Origin: an uncultured Collinsella sp.
GTDB taxonomy: Bacteria > Actinomycetota > Coriobacteriia > Coriobacteriales > Coriobacteriaceae
Direction: 5' to 3'
Assembly (NCBI GenBank): GCA_934654585.1
Contig: CAKUGF010000002.1
Span: forward strand, 1 to 64,000
Length of the DNA: 64,000 bases
The notes under the pieces were generated by a model. That model worked only from the letters and a program-made list of their open reading frames with translations, had not been told where the DNA came from and searched no databases. A program made the translations under genes and the position numbers. Positions 53,873-61,482 of the stretch are shown here, one piece after another. Every line of letters begins with the position of its first letter. Position 1 is the first letter of the stretch.

Positions 53873-55698
53873 TCCAGGTTCCTCCCTCCGCGGAACGCGC
53901 CAAAGCCAAAGTGGTCGCAACGCAGGCAGCGGCTCGCCTCCTGGCGTGCCTCCTCCTCGGTAAGGCCCTGCTCGACCAGATTCCAATCGTGAATGCGCTC
54001 GCCGGCCTCGCGCTCGCCCAGCTCGCAGCGTCCGCACTCGTGCTTGCCCTTAAACTGCACGGTCGGCAGCTCAACATCGAGCTTGATCTTATGGTCGAAG
54101 CCCAGGTAGCGGTCGATATTTGCCGAAGCCACGCGACCGGCGTTGATGGCGCGGATGACGGTGGCGGGGCCGGTCTGGCAGTCGCCGCCGCTAAAGAGGC
54201 CGTCGAAGTTGGGCACGGCGCCGTCCGAGTCGGTGACCACACAGCCCCACTTGCAGGCGATACCCATGTCCTCAAACGGCTTGGAATCGATGTCCTGGCC
54301 AATGGCCACAAACACGCGCTCGCACGGGATAACGTGCTCGGGCGTCGCGGCGGCACGCGGGGCCGGACGCCCGCGGCGGGGCTCGCCGATAATCTGCGGC
54401 TGCACGCGCAGACCGCTCACGCGACCGTCCTCGCCCGTCTCGATGGCGAGCGGCGCGGTGAGCTCCAGCACCTCGCAGCCCTCGGCCTGGGCGCCGGCAA
54501 TCTCGGCGTCCTGGGCCGTCATGTCGCAGATGCGACGGCGGTAGACAATGCTCACCTTTTCGGCACCGCAGCGCACGGCAGAGCGCGCCACGTCCATGGC
54601 CACGTTGCCGCCGCCGATGACGCACACGCGCTGGCCGCTCAGGTCGGGCAGCTCGTCATCGCCGATGGCACGCAGCATCTTGACGGCCGACTCCACGCCG
54701 GGCGCCTCTTCGCCCGGAAGGCCGAGCTTCTTATCGCTGTGGGCACCAATGGCCAGATAGACGGCATCGAATTCGTCGCGCAGGCGGGCAAGCTCCTCGC
54801 CGTTGACGGAGTGGTCGAGCTCCACATCGATACCGGCGCTCAAGATCCAGTCGATCTCGGCCTGCAGGCGCTCGCGCGGCAGACGGTAGCTGGGGATGCC
54901 GTAGCGCAGCATGCCGCCCAGGTGATGGCGCTGCTCAAAAATGGTCACTTTGTGGCCCATGACGGTCAGGTAATAGGCGCAGGAAAGGCCGGCCGGACCG
55001 CCGCCGATCACGGCAATGCGCTTGCCGGTGCTGTCGGCCACGCTGGGCTTGTAGTCGTTGAGGTCGCTGTGCTCGACGGCAAAACGCTTAAGGGCGAGGA
55101 TGTTCATGGGGTCATCGACCATGCCGCGGCGGCAGTGCATCTCGCACGGATGCTCGCACACCAGACCGCAGACGAGCGGCAGCGGGTTGTTCTTGCGGAT
55201 GACCTTTACGGCATCGGCATAACGGCCGGCCTCGACGAGCGAGATGTAACCGGGAATGTCGACGTGCGCCGGGCAGCCCGAGACGCACGGGACGCGAGCC
55301 TCGCGGTCAAAGCCGCAGGAGTGCTCGCGGATGTGATGCTCAAAGTCGTCACGGAAGCCGCGGATGGCCGTGAGCGCCATGGCGCCGGCCTCGTAGCCGA
55401 TGGCGCAGTCGCTCGAAAGGTAGATGGTGCGGGCGGTGCGCTCGATCAGATTGAGCGTGGACTCGTCGGCACGGCCCTCGAGCACATCGGCGAGCAGGTC
55501 GCTCAGCGCGCTCAGGCCCACGCGGCAGGGCGTACACTTACCGCAGCTCTGCGTCGAGCACAGGTTGACGAGCGCCGCCGTAAACTCAACGGGGCACGGG
55601 GCGAGCGAACTCACCGCCAGACGACGTCCGAGCGCATCGTGCAGGTCGTCCATGACGGCCTGAGCGTGGCTGCGTTCCATTACATGCAGTCGAGCCAT
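53866..55698 (-). CDS. GltD-like flavoprotein with NuoF-type iron-sulfur region (hydrogenase partner)
   Basis: The product has 610 residues. The start at 55698 follows GAGAGGGG. The N-terminal part carries a NuoF-type Fe-S motif (STQSCGKCTPCRVG). Next come Cys residues for clusters typical of the glutamate synthase small subunit (CVSGCPAH and GLVCEHPCEMHC). Two Rossmann motifs (VIGGGPAGLS near 230 and VIGGGNVAMD near 360) bind FAD and NAD(P)H. The C-terminus has further Cys (CGRCELG, CLRCDHFG). It probably passes electrons between NAD(P)H and the hydrogenase. It is the first gene of the hydrogenase operon. Confidence 0.9.
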   Translation of the reverse strand: MARLHVMERSHAQAVMDDLHDALGRRLAVSSLAPCPVEFTAALVNLCSTQSCGKCTPCRVGLSALSDLLADVLEGRADESTLNLIERTARTIYLSSDCAIGYEAGAMALTAIRGFRDDFEHHIREHSCGFDREARVPCVSGCPAHVDIPGYISLVEAGRYADAVKVIRKNNPLPLVCGLVCEHPCEMHCRRGMVDDPMNILALKRFAVEHSDLNDYKPSVADSTGKRIAVIGGGPAGLSCAYYLTVMGHKVTIFEQRHHLGGMLRYGIPSYRLPRERLQAEIDWILSAGIDVELDHSVNGEELARLRDEFDAVYLAIGAHSDKKLGLPGEEAPGVESAVKMLRAIGDDELPDLSGQRVCVIGGGNVAMDVARSAVRCGAEKVSIVYRRRICDMTAQDAEIAGAQAEGCEVLELTAPLAIETGEDGRVSGLRVQPQIIGEPRRGRPAPRAAATPEHVIPCERVFVAIGQDIDSKPFEDMGIACKWGCVVTDSDGAVPNFDGLFSGGDCQTGPATVIRAINAGRVASANIDRYLGFDHKIKLDVELPTVQFKGKHECGRCELGEREAGERIHDWNLVEQGLTEEEARQEASRCLRCDHFGFGAFRGGRNLEW

Positions 55699-55761
55699 AA
55701 GATCCCCTCTCACATGGCAGCCCGGAGGCGAGGCCGGGCGAAGTTGCTACACGCACAACAC

Positions 55762-55784
55762 TGACCTAAAAAGTTGTTAGGTCA
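55762..55784. promoter_or_regulatory. Palindrome TGACCTAA-N7-TTAGGTCA upstream of the hydrogenase operon
   Basis: Perfect 8-bp arms with a 7-base spacer lie 64 bp before the first start codon of the operon. The form fits a dimeric regulator. It does not match the textbook Rex or FNR sites. No promoter boxes can be placed with confidence. Confidence 0.5.
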
Positions 55785-55960
55785 CCACACAGTTCGGCAG
55801 GCGGTATCAAAGCCGCCCCTCAGCGGTGGTAAACACCTTTACCCCAGATAATCGCCATATCCGATAAAACGCATTACCATCCACCAGGTCGCCCGCCAAT
55901 TCACAACCATACTTTTTCTCATGCCGGCACAAAGGGACTGTCCGCTTTGCCCCCTTATGA

Positions 55961-56025
55961 GTTGCGGTGAAATAGGGACTGAAAAGCCGCTCAAAAGGCC
56001 AAAACAGTCCGTATTCCACCGCAAC
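55961..56025. repeat. Palindrome with 21-bp arms (TTGCGGTGAAATA subfamily, GGGACTG core)
   Basis: Arms at 55961-55981 and 56005-56025 pair with two mismatches. The outer bases are the same as in the palindrome at 29778-29840, while the inner part carries GGGACTG instead of GTTCCTG. A shorter GGCACAAAGGGACTGTCC unit lies just before it at about 55926-55943. Confidence 0.85.
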
Positions 56026-56039
56026 TTAGGGGAGGGATT

Positions 56040-56050
56040 CCCCCCCCCCC
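56040..56050. repeat. Run of 11 cytosines
   Basis: A homopolymeric C11 tract lies in the gap between the hydrogenase operon and the PTS operon, 85 bp from the nearest coding end. No frame depends on it. Confidence 0.8.
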
Positions 56051-56063
56051 TTGCTCCAAACGG

Positions 56064-56102
56064 CAATGCCCCGCCCGCGCACAACACGCGGACGGGGCAT
56101 TG
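56064..56102 (-). terminator. Terminator of the PTS operon
   Basis: A CAATGCCCCG / CGGGGCATTG stem (56064-56073 with 56093-56102) lies 33 bp beyond the GH4 stop codon. The minus-strand tail has no strong T-run, so efficiency is uncertain. The rest of the 55785-56134 gap holds only the repeats listed separately. Confidence 0.6.
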
Positions 56103-56134
56103 TTCAAGTTATGTGGCCAGTGGCGCCGTTGCTC

Positions 56135-57517
56135 TTACTTAAGCTCGGGCCAGTAACCCTTGTTGGCCTCGATCATGTCGTCGAGAACTTCCTTGGCGAC
56201 GTTCATCGAAGGCACGGTCTTGTTGAGCGTAAAAGCCTTGAGCGCCTTCTCGTAAGAGCCCTCGATCGTAGCCTCGACCACGAGCTTCTCGGAGTTGAGC
56301 TGCTGCATCATAAGACCCTGCTGGAACAGCGGAATGTTGTCGCGGCTAATGACCTCGGGGCCGTTCTTGCCAATGTAGGCAGGCAGCTCGACCATGGCGT
56401 CGTAGGGCATGTTGGGGATAGCGCCCTTGTTCTCACAAATGACCAGGAAGCGCTGCTTGGTATCGTTCTTCAGAGCGATGGCCAGGTCGGCAATCCAGTC
56501 GCCGTGGCTGCCTGCATAGAACGTGCTCTCGTCGATCTCGCCGGTCTTCTCGTAATGGTCGATGCCCTCAAAGAGGTTCTTCTCGCGCGTCTCCTCGACC
56601 TCGTTTGCACGGGTGCGCTCGGGGTTGGAATGCTCGACGAACTCCTTCTGCTGCAGGTAGTAGTTCAGATACGTGTTGGGCAGGTACTCCGGGAAGCACT
56701 CCATGATCTCGTACTCGCCCTTCCAGACGTAGTACCAGCTACCCTTGGTATGGCGGTTCTGCTCGGGGTGCTCGTCGGTGGTCTCCTCGGGCTTCTTGGA
56801 CATCAGCGAGCTCATGCCCTTGAGGTACGAATCGGGCAGCAGAATCTCGTGCTCCTTGATGTACTCGCGCAGCTGCGGGAGCACCTCCTCGCCCTTATGG
56901 CGAATCGAGGTGAACCAGCCAAAGTGGTTGAGGCCAAAGTAGTCGTACTCAACATCCTCCTTGTTGATATCGAGCGCGGCGCAGACCACGTCGATGATCG
57001 CGATCGGCATGTCGCAGATGTTGATGATGCGAGCGTTGGGGCGCAGAACGCGGCAGCCCTCGGATACGATGGCGGCGGGGTTGGAGTAGTTGAGAATCCA
57101 GTAGTCCTTCTTGGCGTACTTCTCGACGTCGTCGATGAGCTCGACCATGGGGAAGATGGTGCGCATGCCATAGGCAAGGCCGCCGCAGCCGCAGGTCTCC
57201 TGGCCCACGCAGCCGTGGCGCAGCGGAATCTTCTCGTCCTGCTCGCGCATGGCATAGCCGCCCACGCGCATCTGGGCAAACACGAAGCTCGCGTCGGTAA
57301 AGGCCGTCTCCTTGTCGGTTGTCACCGTAAGCTTGATGTCCAGGCCAAGGTCCTCGTGCAGAATCCAGTCCACGAGCACGCCGATCTTGCGCTGACGCTC
57401 CTCGTTGATGTCGTACAGACGAATCTCGTCAACGTCGAGCTCGTCCTTGCGCAGGGCAATGGACTTGACGATGCCGGGGGTAAAGGTGGATCCGCCACCA
57501 CACAGAGTAATGATCAT
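56135..57517 (-). CDS. GH4 6-phospho-alpha-glucosidase
   Basis: The product has 460 residues. The NAD-binding GGGSTFTPG lies at residues 7-15. CDMPIAI near 170 is the signature of phospho-alpha-glucosidases of the family (phospho-beta enzymes carry CNxP at this position), and the metal-binding His is in GLNHFGWF near 200. The enzyme needs NAD and a divalent metal, and splits maltose-6'-phosphate or related alpha-glucoside phosphates to glucose and glucose-6-phosphate. It is the last gene of the PTS operon, 3 bp after the EIICB gene. Confidence 0.92.
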   Translation of the reverse strand: MIITLCGGGSTFTPGIVKSIALRKDELDVDEIRLYDINEERQRKIGVLVDWILHEDLGLDIKLTVTTDKETAFTDASFVFAQMRVGGYAMREQDEKIPLRHGCVGQETCGCGGLAYGMRTIFPMVELIDDVEKYAKKDYWILNYSNPAAIVSEGCRVLRPNARIINICDMPIAIIDVVCAALDINKEDVEYDYFGLNHFGWFTSIRHKGEEVLPQLREYIKEHEILLPDSYLKGMSSLMSKKPEETTDEHPEQNRHTKGSWYYVWKGEYEIMECFPEYLPNTYLNYYLQQKEFVEHSNPERTRANEVEETREKNLFEGIDHYEKTGEIDESTFYAGSHGDWIADLAIALKNDTKQRFLVICENKGAIPNMPYDAMVELPAYIGKNGPEVISRDNIPLFQQGLMMQQLNSEKLVVEATIEGSYEKALKAFTLNKTVPSMNVAKEVLDDMIEANKGYWPELK

Positions 57518-57520
57518 TGT

Positions 57521-59137
57521 TTACTGCTCCTTCTCAATTGCGTTCTCGACCTTGTCGCGCATCTCGGCGACCTTCATGCCAAAGATGATCTGGATATTGT
57601 TGCCGTTGCGGTTGATGCCGCTGTTGGGCACGTGGTTGATGAGGTTCTCATCGATGAGGTCCGGGTTCTTAACGTTCACGCGGAGACGAGTAAAGCAGTT
57701 CTCGAGCTCCTCGATGTTGTCCTTGCCACCAAGACCTGCGACCAGGTCGGCAATGCCCGCATCGACGCCCTCTGCGGGAGCCGCGGCAACAGCGCCCTGC
57801 TTCACCGCGACAGATGCGGCGGCCTCGCCCTCGGCAACGGACTCAGCAAGCTCGGACTCTTCCTCGCGACCAGGCGTGTGGAGGTTGAGCTTCTTAATGA
57901 GGAAGGTGAAGAGGAAGAAGTACAGAGCGGCGTTGACGACTCCAAGCACCAGCATAACCGGCCAGTTGGTCTTATCGACACCGAGAACCAGGTTGGAAAC
58001 CACGATGTTGATGATGCCGCCTGCAGTCGAAGCGGGCACGGAGAGGACCTTGAGCAGGACCAGGAAGATACCGGAAAGAATCGAGTGAACGACAAAGAGC
58101 ACAGGAGCGGCAAAGACAAAGAGGAAGTCCATGGGCTCGGTCACGCAGGAGAGCACGGCGGTGATGATCAGCGGGATGATAACGGCCTTGGTCTTATCCT
58201 TGTTCTCCTTGTAGGCGGTGAAGATAAAGGCGAGACCGATACCGATGTAGGGCCACAGGTTGTTGAAGGTGTAGCTGTTGAAGTAGGTGCTGTCGGAGAA
58301 GGGCTGACCCGTCATTGCCATCTCGGCGACACGGATGGGGTAAGCACCGGCGATAACCTGATCGCCCAGCGTCAGGGTGCCGCCCACATCGGAGAACTGG
58401 AACGGGGTGTAGATGAGGTGATGCAGACCGGTGGGAACGAGCAGCTTGTTGAGCATGCCGTAGATGAACAGACCGATGTTGCCCGACTCCTTAATGATGC
58501 CGGCAACGGAGGAGATGGCACCCTGGACAGGAGGCCAAACGATGCAGAAGCCAGCGCCCATGATCCAGGAAATGATGATCATGATCAGGAACGGGAAGCG
58601 AACGCCCGAGAACATCGAAAGGGCAATGGGGAATTGCTTGTTCGAGTACTTGTTGAACACGGCACCGGTGATGCAACCAAGAATGATGCCGCCAAACACG
58701 CCGGTATCGAGCACCTGAATGCCCATAACGGTGCTCTGGCCGGTTCCGGTAAGGCCGAGCATGCCGCTCGCTTCGGCAAGAGAGCCGGTGGCGTTGAGCA
58801 CGATGTTGTTAGCCTGCAGGAACAGGAAGAACGACATCAGGGCGATCAGCGAAGCATGGCCCTTGTTCTTCTTTGCCATGGCGCCGGCGATGCCCACGCA
58901 GAACAGAATCGAGAGGTTGTTGATGATAAACATCAGCGACTGATAGACAACGGCGCCCACAAGCTGGAACGGACCGGAGCCCAGCACGGGAATCATGGCG
59001 CAAATGGTCTTGTTGGTCAGAATGATGCCCACGATGAGCAGAATGCCGGCAACCGAGAGATACATCATCGGCTGGACGATCGACTTCGCGAACACCTCCA
59101 ACGGCGCTTTGAAATTGAACTTCTTTTTTGCGGTCAT
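57521..59137 (-). CDS. PTS alpha-glucoside/maltose EIICB component
   Basis: The product has 538 residues. The start at 59137 follows GGAAGGGGAG. About ten membrane segments form EIIC (residues 1-430), with GLHHLIYTPFQF as the sugar-binding loop. A Glu/Ala-rich linker leads to EIIB with the phosphocysteine in LENCFTRLRVNV near 480. It takes up and phosphorylates an alpha-glucoside such as maltose, using the EIIA encoded upstream. The specificity is inferred from the GH4 partner. Confidence 0.93.
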   Translation of the reverse strand: MTAKKKFNFKAPLEVFAKSIVQPMMYLSVAGILLIVGIILTNKTICAMIPVLGSGPFQLVGAVVYQSLMFIINNLSILFCVGIAGAMAKKNKGHASLIALMSFFLFLQANNIVLNATGSLAEASGMLGLTGTGQSTVMGIQVLDTGVFGGIILGCITGAVFNKYSNKQFPIALSMFSGVRFPFLIMIIISWIMGAGFCIVWPPVQGAISSVAGIIKESGNIGLFIYGMLNKLLVPTGLHHLIYTPFQFSDVGGTLTLGDQVIAGAYPIRVAEMAMTGQPFSDSTYFNSYTFNNLWPYIGIGLAFIFTAYKENKDKTKAVIIPLIITAVLSCVTEPMDFLFVFAAPVLFVVHSILSGIFLVLLKVLSVPASTAGGIINIVVSNLVLGVDKTNWPVMLVLGVVNAALYFFLFTFLIKKLNLHTPGREEESELAESVAEGEAAASVAVKQGAVAAAPAEGVDAGIADLVAGLGGKDNIEELENCFTRLRVNVKNPDLIDENLINHVPNSGINRNGNNIQIIFGMKVAEMRDKVENAIEKEQ

Positions 59138-59236
59138 AGCGGTACTCCCCTTCCTTTTCCGCAAATTAAGACAGATGTGCCCTGGACAAGACCGTGAGCC
59201 TTGCCTTATATCAATCGATGTGTGGGCACGTTATGC

Positions 59237-60103
59237 CTAGAGACCAGGTTCTCCAAGCAGGTTAACAATGTGATACGCGAGATAACTCTTCTCGGCATTG
59301 GAAACGACAACGTTATAGGTTGACGACAGGTGGGCGGCAATGGCATCTGCGCACGAAAACGCCGCCGGATACCTCGTCTCATCGATTCGGAACAGCGCGT
59401 CGTCATCGATTTGCCCAGCTTCGGGATCGAGCGCCCGCTGTGCGAAAAACTGCAGATGGCGGACGAAACGCTCATAGGGCAACGAGGTGTCGTCGAGGGT
59501 CGTGGCATAGCGATCGGAAACAATCGCGAGTACGTCGCGAACAAGCTGAACCGAGATGATGAGACGGTCGGAGCGTTGCGGCATGGTGGCGTTGACGATA
59601 TGCAGCGTAATGAAACCCTGCTCTCCCTCGCTCATCTCAAAGCCCATATACTCCTTGATGATCTGCAGCGCACGGCCCGCAAGCGCATACTCCTTGCGAT
59701 AGAACTGCTGGATCTCGAGCAGCAACGGATTCTCACAGGAGACGCCCTTGCGCTCGCGCTCCAAAGCAAGGCCGATATGGTCTGCGAGAGCAATGAGGAT
59801 CTTGTCGTTGATATCAACATTGAGCTCTCGACGGAGCATCTGAACAATGTCTTCGGCAATCACGAGGTTGACGGTGGGGATGGACTCCAAAAGATGTGCC
59901 AAGCGGTCAATCGTACGCGAATCCTGAGAAGTGCCCTCCTGCAGCGCATAGGTCTTTTCGACCGATGCTTCATCGATAGCGTCGCCGGCATGACGGCCAA
60001 AGCAGAGGCCTCGACCGATGACAATGAGCTCGGAGCCATCGTCCGAAGTGACCATTGCGACGTTATTGTTGAAAACTCGCTTGATAACCACGGTACCCAC
60101 CAC
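59237..60103 (-). CDS. BglG/LicT-type transcription antiterminator
   Basis: The product has 288 residues. The N-terminal RNA-binding domain (VIKRVFNNNVAMV, then GRGLCFG) is followed by two PTS regulation domains. The four phosphorylatable histidines are visible: DRLAHLLE, ITLHIVN, FVRHLQFF and AYHIVNLL. GTG codons at 60103, 60100 and 60091 are all possible starts; none has a clear ribosome site, and coupling to the EIIA stop 6 bp upstream is likely. It should bind the leader at 60648-60735 and prevent termination when sugar is present. Confidence 0.92.
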   Translation of the reverse strand: MVGTVVIKRVFNNNVAMVTSDDGSELIVIGRGLCFGRHAGDAIDEASVEKTYALQEGTSQDSRTIDRLAHLLESIPTVNLVIAEDIVQMLRRELNVDINDKILIALADHIGLALERERKGVSCENPLLLEIQQFYRKEYALAGRALQIIKEYMGFEMSEGEQGFITLHIVNATMPQRSDRLIISVQLVRDVLAIVSDRYATTLDDTSLPYERFVRHLQFFAQRALDPEAGQIDDDALFRIDETRYPAAFSCADAIAAHLSSTYNVVVSNAEKSYLAYHIVNLLGEPGL

Positions 60104-60109
60104 AAGAAT

Positions 60110-60622
60110 TTACTCGGAAAGCCAGACGACAGGCTCTTTAACAGCAACAGGGCCGGAAGCGTGCTCACGAAGAGTCGAGTTCTCCGAACGCTCGCACACG
60201 ATAACGAAGACCGTGGGATCGAAGCCGGCGGCGCGGACCGCGTCGAAATCGACCTCGACGAGGGGCTGGCCCGCGTCGACATGGTCACCCTGAGCAACAA
60301 GCGCATGGAAGCCCTTGCCCTCAAGTTTAACAGTGTCGATTCCGATATGCAGCATCACCTGAGCAGAGCTGTCGTCGGACATGATGCCCAGCGCGTGCTC
60401 AGTCGGAAACAGTGCCGCGACGGTGCCGGAGACAGGAGCGCACACGCATCCCTCTTGGGGAACCACGGCAACGCCATCGCCCACGGCACGGCTGCTAAAA
60501 GCGGGATCATTGGTTTTTTCTAGGTGAACAAGCTCGCCGGAAACAGGAGCGAGGATTTCGAACTCGGAAGTTGCAGTCTTCTGCTCATCCGAACCGCCCA
60601 TCAGGCGAGAAAAGAAACCCAT
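60110..60622 (-). CDS. PTS glucose-type EIIA component
   Basis: The product has 170 residues. The start at 60622 (MGFFSRLMGGSD) follows GAAGGGA. The Crr-type fold is clear: ILAPVSGELVHLEKTNDPAFS, with His76 in PTEHALGI and the phosphorylated His92 in LHIGIDTVKL. It hands phosphate from HPr to EIICB. It is the first gene of the operon. Confidence 0.95.
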   Translation of the reverse strand: MGFFSRLMGGSDEQKTATSEFEILAPVSGELVHLEKTNDPAFSSRAVGDGVAVVPQEGCVCAPVSGTVAALFPTEHALGIMSDDSSAQVMLHIGIDTVKLEGKGFHALVAQGDHVDAGQPLVEVDFDAVRAAGFDPTVFVIVCERSENSTLREHASGPVAVKEPVVWLSE

Positions 60623-60647
60623 GGTGGCATGTCCCTTCATAAATATA

Positions 60648-60735
60648 GCCCAACCAAAATCAAGCGAATGCGTCCCTAGAGACACACCCGTTCAAAGACT
60701 TTGGTTAGGCCCACGTCCGAGGGACTCGGTAACCT
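60648..60735 (-). promoter_or_regulatory. Antiterminator (RAT)-like sequence overlapping a leader hairpin, PTS operon
   Basis: On the minus strand GGTTACCGAGTCCCTCGG, continuing to GGGCCTAACC (60735 to 60703), resembles a ribonucleic antiterminator. Its 3' end forms the left arm of a second hairpin, GCCTAACCAAA with TTTGGTTGGGC (60700-60710 and 60648-60658). The two structures are mutually exclusive, as in BglG-controlled leaders. The tail after the hairpin is T-rich but not a clean T-run. Confidence 0.6.
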
Positions 60736-60758
60736 TCCGCATTTCTTTTACGGGGATT

Positions 60759-60786
60759 ATTGTAGACAAGCCCAAAGCCGGAACAA
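60759..60786 (-). promoter_or_regulatory. Promoter of the PTS operon
   Basis: TTGTTC (-35, 60786-60781), a 16-bp spacer and TACAAT (-10, 60764-60759) on the minus strand lie 137 bp before the EIIA start, just ahead of the antiterminator leader. Confidence 0.65.
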
Positions 60787-60801
60787 TCATTATGACCGGC
60801 G

Positions 60802-60833
60802 AACGGTATTTTTTCTCCGATAAACGGTATTTT
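60802..60833. promoter_or_regulatory. Direct repeats AACGGTATTTT, 21 bp apart, upstream of the PTS promoter
   Basis: Copies at 60802-60812 and 60823-60833 are identical and two helical turns apart, 16 bp beyond the -35 box. The arrangement fits a regulator binding tandemly on one face of the DNA. Confidence 0.4.
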
Positions 60834-60835
60834 AG

Positions 60836-60895
60836 CGGCACTTGGGGACGTTGACGGCACATAGGGACGTTCCCTTCCTGCCGGCACCCGGGGAC
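60836..60895. repeat. Three CGGCAC-x2/3-GGGGAC units
   Basis: Units at 60836-60850, 60855-60869 and 60882-60895 share CGGCAC then GGGAC. A related GGCACAAAGGGAC lies at about 55926. The units are directly repeated, unlike the palindromes. Confidence 0.75.
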
Positions 60896-60909
60896 ACTCC
60901 TCGTTTTGA

Positions 60910-60972
60910 TGCAAGGGGGTCAGGTTTGTTCATTTGCACCAACTTGGTGCAAACAAACCTGACCCCCTTGCA
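60910..60972. repeat. 63-bp palindrome, perfect 21-bp arms, nested TTTGCACC / GGTGCAAA
   Basis: Arms 60910-60930 and 60952-60972 are exact complements; a second perfect 8-bp dyad (60933-60940 with 60946-60953) lies inside. It contains GGGGGTCAGG instead of GGGAC, so it may be a separate type. Confidence 0.92.
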
Positions 60973-61072
60973 CCAACCTATGCTATCCGCCTCACGGTTC
61001 GCATAATTCCAGCTGCAGATTGCATAAATTTACTGAATACCGCCGTGTTCTCCTGAGGTACCCCATCCCGGA

Positions 61073-61309
61073 CCGTGCAAAAAACGGAGTATTCTGCAGC
61101 GCACTCACGCCAACACCGCCGCGGGCGGGCGAAACTGCAGGGCGCCGCATCATTTTGGTTCCCGACATAGTGGGAATGACGCACCTTTGCTCCGGAAAAC
61201 GGCGAAAACTGGCTCAAAACGCTCGCCAGGGACATCCGAAGGTCACCGTTGACGACGCCGAATCATATGCAGGCAACCAGAACTGCAGAATACTCCAAAA
61301 AATGCACGG
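61073..61309. repeat. 237-bp element bounded by 27-bp inverted repeats
   Basis: CCGTGCA-N6-GGAGTATTCTGCAG (61073-61099) is inverted at 61283-61309. The six central bases differ (AAAAAC against the complement of AAAAAA). The inside (61100-61282) has no gene. The layout resembles a small non-coding mobile element or an RNA with a long closing stem. The remaining bases of the 60623-61482 gap, apart from the features listed, show no gene. Confidence 0.7.
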
Positions 61310-61410
61310 CGCACCCCATGGGACCCATTGCCGCATGGCGGAAAACAGGCCCTCGGCATCCTCCAGATGCATTCCCGAGGAAATCAAGTTTGACCTAGCG
61401 GTCGGATACG

Positions 61411-61449
61411 ACAAACAAAAGGGACCCGAGCGTAGTTGCTCGGGGCCCT
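61411..61449 (-). terminator. Terminator of the DEAD-box helicase gene
   Basis: A 12-bp stem with one mismatch (61420-61431 with 61438-61449) is followed on the minus strand by TTTGTTTG. Confidence 0.88.
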
Positions 61450-61482
61450 TGGTTCGCATCGCTCTAGCGTGCGATGCGTGTG

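Noticed and set aside
55807-56019. Minus-strand open frame of 70 codons in the hydrogenase/PTS gap
   Set aside because: It runs through the palindromic repeat, has no ribosome site and no recognisable features.
56051-59197. Plus-strand open frame of about 1050 codons opposite the PTS genes
   Set aside because: It mirrors the GH4 and EIICB genes and has no motifs or ribosome site.
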